From: Streptomyces sp. DG1A-41
GTDB lineage: Bacteria > Actinomycetota > Actinomycetes > Streptomycetales > Streptomycetaceae
Length of the DNA stretch: 64,000 nt
Assembly (NCBI RefSeq): GCF_037055355.1
Contig: NZ_CP146350.1
Coordinates: forward strand, 3,929,001-3,993,000
Direction of reading: 5' to 3'
Positions 25,319-33,859 of the stretch are shown one piece after another. Each line of letters begins with the position of its first letter. Position 1 is the stretch's first letter. A program made the translations under genes and the position numbers. A model generated the notes under the pieces. That model saw only the letters and a program-made list of their open reading frames with translations. It had not been told where the DNA came from and ran no database searches.

Positions 25319-27547
25319 ATGCTTGGATCGACCCACGGCACCCTCACCACCGACTCCCGCCGGGCCCGGGCCATCGCCTGTGGCGAGCGGTCCGGGCCCC
25401 TCGTGCACGGCAGGCCGGCCCAGCTGGGAGACCTCGACGTCAGCGGGCGTCCGCTGCACGCCGACGTACCCGACCTGGACCGCTTCTTCCGCCCGCAGTC
25501 CGTCGCCGTGATCGGCGCGTCCGATGCCGAAGGGCGCCCCCGCACCGGCGTCACGAGGCAACTGGCCGACTGGGCCGAGCGGGTCGGCGCCCGGCTGTAT
25601 CCGGTGCATCCGAGCCGGCCGACCGTCTTCGGCATGCCCTGCTGCCCTTCCGTCGCGGACCTGCCCGAACAGGTCGACCTGGCCGTGGTGCTGGTCGGCG
25701 ACCCCCTCCCGGTAGTCCAGGAACTGGCCGAGGCCAAGGCACGGTTCGCGGTCGTCTTCGCCTCCGGGTTCGCGGAGACCGGGGAGGCGGGCGCCGCCGC
25801 CCAGCGGCGACTGGCCGCCGCCGTCGAGCGGTCCGGGATGCGGCTGCTGGGCCCCAACACCAACCTCAACGCCTTCGAGCGGTTCCGTGACGACCTGGAG
25901 GGGCCGGCGATCGCGCTGATCACCCAGTCCGGCCACCAGGGCCGGCCCGTCTTCACCCTCCAGGAACTCGGCATCCGGCTCTCCCACTGGGCGCCCACCG
26001 GCAACGAGGCCGACCTGGAGACCGCCGACTTCCTCTCCTACTTCGCCGAGCGGCCCGAGGTCGGCGCCATCGCCTGCTACCTGGAGGGGCTGAAGGACGG
26101 CCGCTCCTTCCTGCTCGCCGCCGACCGGGCCGCCCGGCGCGGCGTGCCGGTCGTCGCGGTCAAGGTGGGCCGCACCGAGACCGGCGCCCGCACGGCCGCC
26201 TCCCACACCGGCAAGCTGACCGGCGCGGACGCGGTGGTGGACGCGGCGCTACGGCAGTACGGCGTGATCCGCGTCGACGGCCTGGACGAACTCCAGGACA
26301 CGGCCGCCCTGTTGGCCCGGGCCCGCCCGCCACGCGCCGACGGGGTCGTCGTCTACTCGATCTCCGGCGGCACGGGCGCGCACGTGGCCGACCTGGCGAC
26401 CGAGGCGGGCCTGCGGCTGCCGGTCCTGTCCGAGGCCAGACAGGCCGGGCTGCACCAGTGGATACCCGAGTACCTGAGCGTCGCCAACCCCGTCGACAAC
26501 GGCGGTCACCCGGTCGGCGACCAGCGCGGCCGGAAGATCATCGACGCCCTCCTCGACGACCCCGAGGTGGGCGTGCTGATCTGCCCGATCACCGGGCCGT
26601 TCCCTCCGCTCAGCGACCGGCTCGTCCGGGACCTGGTGGACGCGGCGGAGCAGACGGACAAGCTGGTGTGCGTGGTGTGGGGCTCGCCGGCCGGCACCGA
26701 GCCGGCCTACCGCGAGGTCCTGCTCGGCTCCGCCCGCGTGGCCACCTTCCGCACGGTCGGCAACTGTCTCACCGCCGTCCGCGCCTACCTCGGCCACCAC
26801 CGCTTCACGACCGGCTACCGCTCCCCCTTCGACGACGCTCCGCGCACCCCCTCGCCGTCCTACCGCAAGGCCCAGGCGCTCATGCGACCCGGCGAGCAGC
26901 TCAGCGAGCACGCGGCGAAGCAGCTGCTGCGGGCGTACGGCATCCGCGTGCCGCGCGAGCAGTTGGTGACCAGCGCGGCGGCGGCCGTACGGGCGGCGGG
27001 GCCGGTGGGCTACCCGGTGGTGATGAAGGCCTCGGGCGCCCGGATCGCCCACAAGACCGAACTGGGCCTCGTGAAGATCGGGCTCACCTCGGCGAGCCAG
27101 GTCCGCGACGCCTACCGGGAGCTGACCGACATCGCCCGCTACGAGGATGTCCCGCTGGACGGCGTACTGGTCTGCCAGATGGTCGAGCAGGGCGTCGAGA
27201 TGGTCGTCGGCGTCACGCACGACGACCTGTTCGGGCCGACCGTGACCGTCGGGCTCGGCGGCCTGCTCGTGGAGGTCCTGCGCGACACGGCCGTAGGTGT
27301 GCCGCCGTTCGGTGAGGAGCGGGCGCGGGAGATGCTCGCCGGGCTGCGCGGGCGGGCGCTGCTCGACGGGGTCCGGGGGCGGCCACCGGCGGACCTGGAC
27401 GCACTCGTCGAGGTCGTCCTGCGCGTGCAGCGCATGGCGCTGGAACTCGGCGACCAGCTGGCGGAGTTGGACATCAACCCGCTCATGGTCCTGCCGCGGG
27501 GGCAGGGCGCGGTGGCGCTGGACGCGCTGGCGGTGTGCGGCCGATGA
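25319..27547 (+). CDS. Acetate--CoA ligase family protein (ADP-forming acyl-CoA synthetase, fused subunits)
   Basis: A 742-residue protein with the fused alpha/beta layout of ADP-forming acyl-CoA synthetases. First comes a CoA-binding Rossmann domain (SVAVIGASDAEGRPRTGV, ~60-77), then succinyl-CoA-ligase-like domains with AASHTGKLTGAD (~300). The C-terminal ATP-grasp domain (~540-740) contains YPVVMKASGARIAHKTELG. These enzymes activate acids to CoA thioesters by way of a phospho-His; ATP becomes ADP. The N-terminal ~55 residues are an extra, poorly conserved extension. The ribosome site is GGAGCGG before ATG 25319. The gene is coupled (ATGA) to enoyl-CoA hydratase and preceded by operator D, placing it in the acyl-CoA regulon. 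The acid activated is unknown. Confidence 0.85.
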   Translation: MLGSTHGTLTTDSRRARAIACGERSGPLVHGRPAQLGDLDVSGRPLHADVPDLDRFFRPQSVAVIGASDAEGRPRTGVTRQLADWAERVGARLYPVHPSRPTVFGMPCCPSVADLPEQVDLAVVLVGDPLPVVQELAEAKARFAVVFASGFAETGEAGAAAQRRLAAAVERSGMRLLGPNTNLNAFERFRDDLEGPAIALITQSGHQGRPVFTLQELGIRLSHWAPTGNEADLETADFLSYFAERPEVGAIACYLEGLKDGRSFLLAADRAARRGVPVVAVKVGRTETGARTAASHTGKLTGADAVVDAALRQYGVIRVDGLDELQDTAALLARARPPRADGVVVYSISGGTGAHVADLATEAGLRLPVLSEARQAGLHQWIPEYLSVANPVDNGGHPVGDQRGRKIIDALLDDPEVGVLICPITGPFPPLSDRLVRDLVDAAEQTDKLVCVVWGSPAGTEPAYREVLLGSARVATFRTVGNCLTAVRAYLGHHRFTTGYRSPFDDAPRTPSPSYRKAQALMRPGEQLSEHAAKQLLRAYGIRVPREQLVTSAAAAVRAAGPVGYPVVMKASGARIAHKTELGLVKIGLTSASQVRDAYRELTDIARYEDVPLDGVLVCQMVEQGVEMVVGVTHDDLFGPTVTVGLGGLLVEVLRDTAVGVPPFGEERAREMLAGLRGRALLDGVRGRPPADLDALVEVVLRVQRMALELGDQLAELDINPLMVLPRGQGAVALDALAVCGR

Positions 27548-28338
27548 CGGAACCCGCCGTTCTGCACACGACGGGTGACCACGTCCTGTCCCTCACCCTC
27601 AACCGGCCCGAGACCCTCAACGCCCTCACACCCGACCAGCGGGACGAGATCGTCCGACTCCTGTCGGAGGCGTCCGCCTCGGCGGAGGTACGAGCGGTCG
27701 TGCTCACGGGAACGGGCCGCGGCTTCTGCGTCGGCGCGGACCTCAGGGGCACCGCAGCCACGACCGGCGAGCGCGCCGCCGGCGATGTCGCCCGCACCCT
27801 CCGCACCGGCGCCCAGCGCCTGATCGCCGCCGTCCTGGACTGCGAGAAGCCGGTGATCGCGGCGGTCAACGGCACGGCGGCCGGGCTGGGCGCGCATCTC
27901 GCGTGGGCCTGCGATCTCGTCCTGGCCGCCGAGTCGGCCCGTTTCATCGAGGTGTTCGTACGACGCGGACTGGTACCGGACGCCGGCGGCGCCTACCTCC
28001 TCCCCCGCCTCATCGGCCCGCAGCGCGCCAAGGAGCTGATGTTCTTCGGCGACGCGCTCACGGCGGCCGACGCGGAGCGGATGGGGTTGGTGAACCGGGT
28101 CGTCCCGGACGGCGACCTGGACAAGACGGCCCGCGCATGGGCCGAACGCCTCGCCACCGGCCCGACCCGCGCCCTCGCCCTGACCAAGCAGCTCGTCAAC
28201 GCCTCCCTCGACGCCGACCGCGCCACCGCCTTCGCCGCCGAGGCCGCCGCGCAGGAGATCAACATGACGACGGCGGACGCGCGGGAGGGCGTGCGGAGCT
28301 TCGTGGAGCGGCGGAGCGCGGTCTACAAGGGCCACTGA
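27544..28338 (+). CDS. Enoyl-CoA hydratase/isomerase family protein
   Basis: A 264-residue crotonase-fold enzyme. The first oxyanion-hole strand is VVLTGTGRGFCVGADL (~55-70). The second, ITAVNG-like region is IAAVNGTAAGLGAHLAWACD (~105). The segment FIEVFVRRGLVPDAGGAYLL places an acidic/Asp residue near the position of the hydratase Glu. Crotonases hydrate or isomerise enoyl-CoA thioesters. One catalytic Glu position reads Asp here (VPDAGG), so isomerase or other crotonase chemistry is possible. The ATG at 27544 overlaps the ligase TGA. It shares operator D and stands in the same operon as the acyl-CoA ligase. Confidence 0.9.
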   Translation: MTEPAVLHTTGDHVLSLTLNRPETLNALTPDQRDEIVRLLSEASASAEVRAVVLTGTGRGFCVGADLRGTAATTGERAAGDVARTLRTGAQRLIAAVLDCEKPVIAAVNGTAAGLGAHLAWACDLVLAAESARFIEVFVRRGLVPDAGGAYLLPRLIGPQRAKELMFFGDALTAADAERMGLVNRVVPDGDLDKTARAWAERLATGPTRALALTKQLVNASLDADRATAFAAEAAAQEINMTTADAREGVRSFVERRSAVYKGH

Positions 28339-28348
28339 CCCTTCCCAT

Positions 28349-28363
28349 CTGACACACCGTCAG
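28349..28363. promoter_or_regulatory. Acyl-CoA regulon operator, site E
   Basis: CTGACA-CAC-CGTCAG, 17 bp upstream of the flavin reductase start and 10 bp after the enoyl-CoA hydratase stop. It gives the reductase gene its own regulated promoter. Confidence 0.82.
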
Positions 28364-28380
28364 CTTCAATGGGGGCTGTG

Positions 28381-29001
28381 ATGGGACAAGCAGGAATGGC
28401 CGAAGCCGCCGTCCGCTACCTCAGGTCGGCCCGCACACCCGCCCCGGAGCCCGTCGAAGCGCTGCCGCGCCCCGAGTTGCGGTGCGTCGGCGAGGACGAG
28501 CGCGCTCCTCTGGACCCGGCGGAGTTCCGCCGCGTCCTCGGAAACTTCGCGACGGGCGTGGCCGTCATCACGGCACCACCACCCGCCGCCACCGACGGCT
28601 CCCCCGCCGGCTTCGCCTGCCAGTCCTTCACGTCCCTCTCCCTCGATCCACCGCTGGTCGCCTTCATGGTCGGCCGGACATCGACGACGTGGCCGCGTAT
28701 CGCCCGCGCCGGGGTGTTCTGCGTGAACGTCCTGGCCGCCCACCAGGCCGAGCTGTGCCGCGCCTTCGCGGTGAGCGGTGCGGACAAGTTCGCGGGTGTG
28801 GCCTACGACGCGGCACCGGCGTCCGGCGCGCCGCGCCTGCCGGGTGCCGTCGCCTGGATCGACTGCGCGATCCACGCCGTCCACACCGGCGGCGACCACC
28901 TCATCGTGGTCGGCCGGGTGGACGCCCTCGGCACGGCCGCCGACGATCCGGACGGGCCGCTGCTCTTCCACCGAGGCCGCTTCGCGCGGCTGTCGGACTG
29001 A
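28381..29001 (+). CDS. Flavin reductase family protein
   Basis: A 206-residue flavin-reductase (HpaC/HsaB-like) protein. LDPAEFRRVLGNFATGVAVIT is the typical start of the split barrel. FACQSFTSLSLDPPLVAFMV then matches the FMN-binding 'T-x-NSF-x-SVSLDPPLV' signature, and GDHLIVVGRVDALG is the C-terminal strand pair. It supplies reduced flavin to a two-component monooxygenase. No large oxygenase component lies adjacent; one of the acyl-CoA-dehydrogenase-like proteins of the regulon could play that role. ATG 28381 has GGGGG at -8; an ATG at 28369 would leave almost no leader. Operator E precedes it. Confidence 0.87.
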   Translation: MGQAGMAEAAVRYLRSARTPAPEPVEALPRPELRCVGEDERAPLDPAEFRRVLGNFATGVAVITAPPPAATDGSPAGFACQSFTSLSLDPPLVAFMVGRTSTTWPRIARAGVFCVNVLAAHQAELCRAFAVSGADKFAGVAYDAAPASGAPRLPGAVAWIDCAIHAVHTGGDHLIVVGRVDALGTAADDPDGPLLFHRGRFARLSD

Positions 29002-29016
29002 TCGAGCCGGTACGGA

Positions 29017-30144
29017 TCAGGCGACGGCCAGCCGCCACAGGGACGTGACCTCGGCGGCCCGTACGGCGTGCAGCGGATCGCCCGTGTCCCGCACGCGCGC
29101 GTGGCGCGGGCGGGTGTCCAGACGGTCGACGACCCGCAGCCCCGCCGCCTCGACGGCGGTCAGCAGCTCGGTCCGGCTGCGCAACCCGAGGCGCTCGGCC
29201 AGGTCGGACAGCACGAGCCAGCCCTCACCACCCGGCTCCAGCCGGTCTGCGAGCCCGTCGAGGAACCCGTGCAGCATGCCGCCGCCCGCGTCGTAGACAC
29301 CGAGGTCCAGATCGGAGGCGGGGCGGGCGGGGATCCAGGGCGGGTTGCACACCACCAGGTCGGCACGTCCCTCGGGGTACAGCTCGGGCCCGGTGACGCG
29401 GACCGCCCGCCCGAGCCCCAACCGCCCTACGTTGTCCCGCGCACACGCCCGCGCCCGCGCGCTGACGTCCGTGGCCACGACCCGCCCGACACCCCGCCGG
29501 GCGAGCACGGCGGCGAGCACTCCGGTGCCCGTGCCCAGGTCGAACGCCGTACGCACACCACCACCGCGCGGCAGCGGCGCCCGGGCGACCAGATCGACGT
29601 ATTCACCCCTCGTCGGCGCGAACACCCCGTAGTGCGGATGAACCCGCGCGCCCAGCGCCGGAACATACACCCCCTTCTCCCGCCACTGCCGGGCACTGAT
29701 CACGCCCAGCAGTTCGGTGAGGGCGACGGCCATGGGCCACATGGTCCCGTCGGACGGCCCGTACGCCTCGCTACACGCCAGCCGCACGTCAGGCGCACGG
29801 CGCAGAGCCAGTACGTGCTCCTCCTCCAGCAGCACGAGCAACTTGCCGAGCACGCGCGCACGGTGAGCACGGAACCGGCGGTACAGCCGGAAGGTCTCGG
29901 CCGGCGTGCCCGCCGCGCCGGGCGCGGCCCGGCCGACCCGGCGGTCCATCGCGCGCAGCAACTGGCGGGCATTCTGGAAATCCCCGCGCCACAGCAACGC
30001 GGTGCCCTCACAGGCCAGACGGTAGGCGACAGCGGCCCGCATCCGGTCGTCGGCGACGACGACCCGTCGGGGCAGGGGCAGCCCGGACTCAGAATGCCAG
30101 CGGGCGGAACGGGGTTGAGCCTCGATCCAGCGGATCGTGGACAT
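29017..30144 (-). CDS. Class I SAM-dependent methyltransferase (NPPW/HemK-like)
   Basis: A 375-residue protein with an N-terminal ~150-residue helical domain of unknown role and a C-terminal Rossmann methyltransferase. SAM motif I is TAFDLGTGTGVLAAVLARRG (~195-214), VVATDVSARAR holds the acidic motif II, and VVCNPPWIP (~260) is the NPPY-like motif. NPPY-type enzymes methylate the side-chain amide or amino group of Gln/Asn residues or nucleobases. An Arg-rich N-terminal half is unusual for HemK itself, so this is probably a related protein or RNA methyltransferase. It is convergent with the flavin reductase gene, 15 bp away. Confidence 0.82.
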   Translation of the reverse strand: MSTIRWIEAQPRSARWHSESGLPLPRRVVVADDRMRAAVAYRLACEGTALLWRGDFQNARQLLRAMDRRVGRAAPGAAGTPAETFRLYRRFRAHRARVLGKLLVLLEEEHVLALRRAPDVRLACSEAYGPSDGTMWPMAVALTELLGVISARQWREKGVYVPALGARVHPHYGVFAPTRGEYVDLVARAPLPRGGGVRTAFDLGTGTGVLAAVLARRGVGRVVATDVSARARACARDNVGRLGLGRAVRVTGPELYPEGRADLVVCNPPWIPARPASDLDLGVYDAGGGMLHGFLDGLADRLEPGGEGWLVLSDLAERLGLRSRTELLTAVEAAGLRVVDRLDTRPRHARVRDTGDPLHAVRAAEVTSLWRLAVA

Positions 30145-30372
30145 GGCGGACTCCTCGGAAGGTCGAGCGTGAACGAACCTGCGACGTCACGACGACCACG
30201 TCACCGAGGACCATGCCGAGTGTCATCAACTGACCTTTCCGGGGGGCGAAGAAGCAGCCGGGTTCAGGATAGGCCGACCGCGCATGCGTACGGGCGGAAA
30301 GCGACCGCGCCCACCCCGTCGCCGGGCGACGGCATGCCATCATCCGCCGATGGGCTCTCGGAAGGAGTGGTG

Positions 30373-31020
30373 ATGCAGGTAGCCGTTGTGACCTTCGACG
30401 GGTTCAACGAGATCGACAGCTTCATGGCTTCCACGCTGATCAACCGGTGCCGTAAGGGCGGCTTGGAAGCCTTCATCACCACACCGACGCCGGTGGTCAC
30501 CTCCATGAACGGCGTCGAGGTGGCCGGACAGCGCCCGATGGAGTTCGTGACCGAGGCCGGCGTCGTGCTGATCGGCAGCGGGGTGAAGACGCGAGACGTG
30601 GTCGCCGACGACCAGCTGATCTCCCGGCTGCCGCTCGACCCTTCGCGGCAGGTGATCGGTGCGCAGTGCTCCGGTGCGCTGGTGCTCGCCCGGCTCGGGT
30701 TGCTGGACGGCATGCCCGCTTGCACCGACCTGAAGAGCCGGCCGTTCGTCGAAGCCTGTGGCGTCACCGTGCTGGACGCGCCGTTCCATACGGAGGGGAA
30801 CATCGCGACGGCGGGCGGCTGTCTGGCGTCTCAGTACCTCGCCACGTGGGTGATCACCCGAGTACTCGGGGAGGACGCCGCGCGCGCCGTCATCGACTAC
30901 GTGGCTCCGGTCGGCGAGAACGAGGAGACTGTCACGCGCGCCATGCGGGCCGTCCACGCGGGCGTGGCCGCACTGCGCCGACGCCCCGCGATCAGCCTTT
31001 CGCGCTCGGTGCGATCCTGA
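30373..31020 (+). CDS. DJ-1/PfpI family protein
   Basis: A 215-residue class-I-glutamine-amidotransferase-like protein. It begins MQVAVVTFDGFNEIDSFMAS, has VLIGSGVKTRD midway and the nucleophile-elbow Cys in VIGAQCSGALVLARLGLL (~95-112), followed by FHTEGNIATAGGCLASQYL with the conserved C-terminal region. DJ-1/PfpI proteins act as isonitrile hydratases, glyoxalases or chaperones; this form resembles the isonitrile-hydratase/ThiJ subgroup. Start 30373 is chosen because GAAGGAG lies 5 nt upstream. It is a monocistronic gene convergent with the GNAT gene at 31057. The ~230 bp before it holds no recognised gene. Confidence 0.82.
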   Translation: MQVAVVTFDGFNEIDSFMASTLINRCRKGGLEAFITTPTPVVTSMNGVEVAGQRPMEFVTEAGVVLIGSGVKTRDVVADDQLISRLPLDPSRQVIGAQCSGALVLARLGLLDGMPACTDLKSRPFVEACGVTVLDAPFHTEGNIATAGGCLASQYLATWVITRVLGEDAARAVIDYVAPVGENEETVTRAMRAVHAGVAALRRRPAISLSRSVRS

Positions 31021-31056
31021 CGACTCTCAGCGCCCGAGGTCGCCTGCCCCTCCGTT

Positions 31057-31566
31057 CTACAGGGCCGGGGTCTGGTGGCGGACTGCCGGGGCCTGGGCGG
31101 CGAGTTCCCCGAGTGGTTCACCGCTCAGCCGGCATACCGTCCACTCGTCCAGCAGTTCCACGCCGAGCGACTTGTAGAAGTCGATCGTCGGCTCGTTCCA
31201 GGCCAGGACCCACCACTCGAACCGCTCGTAGCCGTTCTGTTGACAGACCGCGGCCAGGGAGGCGAGCAGAGCCTTGCCGTGTCCTCCGCCTCGGGCGTGC
31301 GGCCTTACGTAGAGGTCCTCCAGGTGCATGCCGCGCGTGCCGGTCCAGGTCGAGAAGCGGGGGAACCACAGGGCATAACCCACGGCCTGCCCCGTCTCGT
31401 CGTCCTCAGCGATCAGCGCGTAGGCAGCGGGATGTTCCCCGAACAGCCCCTCGTGGAGCTGCTCCTCGGTCGCTCGGGCCTGCTCGGCGGCCCGTTCGTA
31501 CTCGGCGAGTTCACGGATCATCGCGCGGATCTCCGCGATGTCGTCGACAGTGGCGGCCCGGATCAT
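31057..31566 (-). CDS. GNAT family N-acetyltransferase (diamine acetyltransferase-like)
   Basis: A 169-residue acetyltransferase close to the spermidine/thialysine N-acetyltransferase type: MIRAATVDDIAEIRAMIREL at the start, YALWFPRFSTWTGTRGMHLEDLYV (two pieces of the SSAT signature, 'F-Y-x-T-W-x-GR-x-LEDLYV') and HARGGGHGKALLASLAAV as the acetyl-CoA loop. ERFEWWVLAWNEPTIDFYKSLG ends the domain. SSAT enzymes acetylate polyamines or related amines. ATG 31566 is preferred since the family begins MIRxA; another ATG lies at 31578. It stands alone. Confidence 0.85.
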   Translation of the reverse strand: MIRAATVDDIAEIRAMIRELAEYERAAEQARATEEQLHEGLFGEHPAAYALIAEDDETGQAVGYALWFPRFSTWTGTRGMHLEDLYVRPHARGGGHGKALLASLAAVCQQNGYERFEWWVLAWNEPTIDFYKSLGVELLDEWTVCRLSGEPLGELAAQAPAVRHQTPAL

Positions 31567-31578
31567 GCCGGAGATCAT

Positions 31579-32086
31579 CGATCACCGTAGCCGTGCGGGG
31601 CAAGCTCGGCGATGCCGCCTCGCTGAAAAGGGCGTGGCGTAGTAGCCGCCATCGACGACGGCAACGACATCGAAGGCGTTCGCTCATACCCGGGGGCAGC
31701 TTCGCCAAGGGCCGGACAGAGGTCAGTGCTTTGCGTCCGCAGGAAAGCCGTCTGCGAGCCGGTCGCGCGGCAGAATCACGTCGCGCGCGAGCACCCGGAG
31801 AAGAGCACGGGCCTCTACGCGTGTCCCATGGCCGGGACAACACCGCCACGTGCTCGTTCGACGAACTCGCGGGTTTCGCGGTTGAATTGGCCATGACGAC
31901 GTCCCAGCCTGTGTGACTGGAACACCGACTTGGTCGCGAAGTCGTCGACACCGAGCAGTGCGAACAGGGCGCGGCGCTGCTCGGGCCAGTCGGCTGCGAG
32001 ATCTGGGGCCATCCCATGGCATCGAGGCAGCCCCTCGCGATCCACCCACAGTCTTCCGGTCCCGCGAACTCACAGGGTCGAGGAAC
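31579..32086. other. Intergenic stretch without a supported gene
   Basis: About 500 bp between the GNAT start and the SnoaL stop, with mixed codon bias in all six frames. One short minus-strand frame (31815-32045) has some hydrophobic order but no recognised family. It may be a decayed gene; I see no promoter, repeat or terminator I can support. Confidence 0.4.
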
Positions 32087-32452
32087 TCAGCGATCGGGCA
32101 GGACGAACTCGGGCTGGTCGAGCAGGCGCAGCCAGCTTCCGTCAGGCTGGCGCCGGACGACCTGTGCCCGGGCGCCGGCCCCGTCCTTCGGCGGGGTCGA
32201 GGTGAGGGCGATGTCGCCGCTGACCAGGGTCGGCAGCGGTTGTTCCGGCTCGAAGTGGGGACGGTTGGCCAGCACCTTCTCCCACAGCGCACGGATCGCC
32301 TCCCGGCCCACCGTCTGCTCGCCGGGCGGGTACGCCAGCACCGCATCCTCTTCGTACAGTGCGGCGACCCCGGCCGCGTCACCGGCGTTGGAGCGTTCGA
32401 CGAACAAGCGGGTGATGTCTTCGGGCCGCATGGCCTTCTCGTACTCCGGCAC
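32087..32452 (-). CDS. SnoaL-like/NTF2-fold protein
   Basis: A 121-residue single-domain protein with NTF2/SnoaL character. It starts MRPEDITRLFVERSNAGDAAGVA, then AALYEEDAVLAYPPGEQTVGREAIRALWEKVLA, the classic 'A-D-x-A-x-L-Y-x-D-D-A-V' pattern. Its beta-sheet half ends GSWLRLLDQPEFVL. SnoaL-like proteins are small cyclases, dehydratases, isomerases or binding proteins, and many lack known ligands. It is transcribed divergently from the LysR gene at 32552 with a 99-bp gap, the standard arrangement for a LysR target. Confidence 0.85.
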   Translation of the reverse strand: MPEYEKAMRPEDITRLFVERSNAGDAAGVAALYEEDAVLAYPPGEQTVGREAIRALWEKVLANRPHFEPEQPLPTLVSGDIALTSTPPKDGAGARAQVVRRQPDGSWLRLLDQPEFVLPDR

Positions 32453-32524
32453 GGGTTACCTCCTGACGTCGGGCTTCAGCGCTCCCCACCCTGGCCATCC
32501 GTCGACCAGAAGTCCAACAGATGG

Positions 32525-32542
32525 TTCTTATGGAAACTAGAA
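32525..32542. promoter_or_regulatory. Possible LysR-type binding site
   Basis: TTCT-N10-AGAA, an interrupted AT-rich dyad in the 99-bp gap between the divergent SnoaL and LysR genes, just before the LysR ATG. Position and symmetry fit a LysR regulatory box; sequence support is modest. Confidence 0.4.
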
Positions 32543-32551
32543 TTGTCAGTC

Positions 32552-33442
32552 ATGGAAATGAGGCAGTTGGAATACTTCGTCGCAGTTGCCGAAGAACAGA
32601 ACTTCACCCGGGCGGCCGAGCGGGTCCACATCAGCCAGTCCGGCGTCAGCGCTCAGATCCGCCGACTGGAACGCGAACTCGGCGCCGAGCTGTTCCACCG
32701 GTCAGCGCGCACCGCCACCCTCACTGTCGCGGGAAAGGCCGCGCTCGAACACGCCCGCGTTGCGCTCGCCGCAGCCGATGCGGTCGGCCAGGCGGTGGGT
32801 GAGGTGACCGACCTGATCCGAGGTCGGCTCACGGTCGGGATGGTCATCGGTTGCACCATCACGCCGCTGTTCGACGCCCTGGCCACCTTCCACCGAGCGC
32901 ATCCGGGTGTGGAGATCTCACTGCTGGAGGACAACTCCGACCGGCTCGTCGAGTGGGTACGTGCCGGCACCATCGACCTGGCTCTCATCGGGACCGCAGC
33001 CGCCACTCCCCACGGGCTGGACGCGCTGACCATCATCAGCGAGCGGCTCGTCACAGCAGTTCCGGCCGGACATCCCCTGGCGAAACAGCGGCGGGTCACT
33101 CTGCGCGACCTGGCGGCCTACCCCATCGTGTGCATGGCCCCCGGCACCGGACTGCGCACCGTGTTCGACCGTGCCTGCGCAGCACAGAGCCTCCAACCCG
33201 CGATCGCACTGCAAGCCGGCTCCGCTGATGCCATTGCCGACCTCGCCGCCCGCGGGCTCGGCGTCGCCATCCTCAGCGACTCGATGGCCGCGAACTACCG
33301 CGACCGGCTCACCGCCCGCACCATCGACGACGTCGAAACACCAGCGTTGCTCGCGCTGATCTGGAAGAGCCCGCAAAGCCCCGCCCTGCGTGAGCTGCTC
33401 TCGCACAGCCGACAAGCATTCACCAAGCCCGACGCTGCGTAA
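32552..33442 (+). CDS. LysR family transcriptional regulator
   Basis: A 296-residue LTTR. Residues 1-60 form the winged HTH (MRQLEYFVAVAEEQNFTRAAERVHISQSGVSAQIRRLE as its successive helices), and residues ~90-290 form the periplasmic-binding-like effector domain (TVGMVIGCTITPLFDALATF to LALIWKS). It is probably the regulator of the divergent SnoaL-like gene. ATG at 32552 encodes MEMRQLE; a second ATG at 32558 gives MRQLE, the standard N-terminus, so the true start may be two codons later. Its ligand cannot be inferred. Confidence 0.92.
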   Translation: MEMRQLEYFVAVAEEQNFTRAAERVHISQSGVSAQIRRLERELGAELFHRSARTATLTVAGKAALEHARVALAAADAVGQAVGEVTDLIRGRLTVGMVIGCTITPLFDALATFHRAHPGVEISLLEDNSDRLVEWVRAGTIDLALIGTAAATPHGLDALTIISERLVTAVPAGHPLAKQRRVTLRDLAAYPIVCMAPGTGLRTVFDRACAAQSLQPAIALQAGSADAIADLAARGLGVAILSDSMAANYRDRLTARTIDDVETPALLALIWKSPQSPALRELLSHSRQAFTKPDAA

Positions 33443-33859
33443 CACGGCGAACTCCACGGAAGGTCGACCCGTCTGCCATCTCGGCGCAGCCCTATCGCTC
33501 GCCACCGCACCAGCCACCGCCGATCGCCGCTTGTCCCTTCCGGCCTGCTCGCGAGGTGCGACCGCGCCCGCCCATCGCCGAGCGCCACACAGCCGACGGA
33601 GAGACCAACGCCCCCTGGCCACGCGCCTCCGGGCCGCTCGCTCGCCTCTTCCACGTGCTGGAGCGGCTTGGGTCAAGGGCCGGCCGCAGGCCGATCACCG
33701 AAGGCGACGCGAAGCGCCCTTGAGGCAGGCCGTGGCAGCACGACACTGGCGGGGAAGCGGGCGGCCCCGACAGTTCCTTCGCGACGTACGCGAGGAATTC
33801 GATCCGCGTCGTAGAAACAACAGTCAGGTGCCGAGTGCCCGGAAGCTCGGAATCACCGG
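33443..33859. other. Intergenic stretch without a supported gene
   Basis: About 417 bp between the convergent LysR and MFS genes. No frame combines a plausible start and a recognisable protein, and I found no clear hairpin that would serve as a shared terminator. Confidence 0.45.

Noticed and set aside
29068..31020. Very long plus-strand frame spanning the methyltransferase
   Set aside because: Only its last 215 codons (DJ-1/PfpI protein) make sense; the rest is antisense to the methyltransferase.
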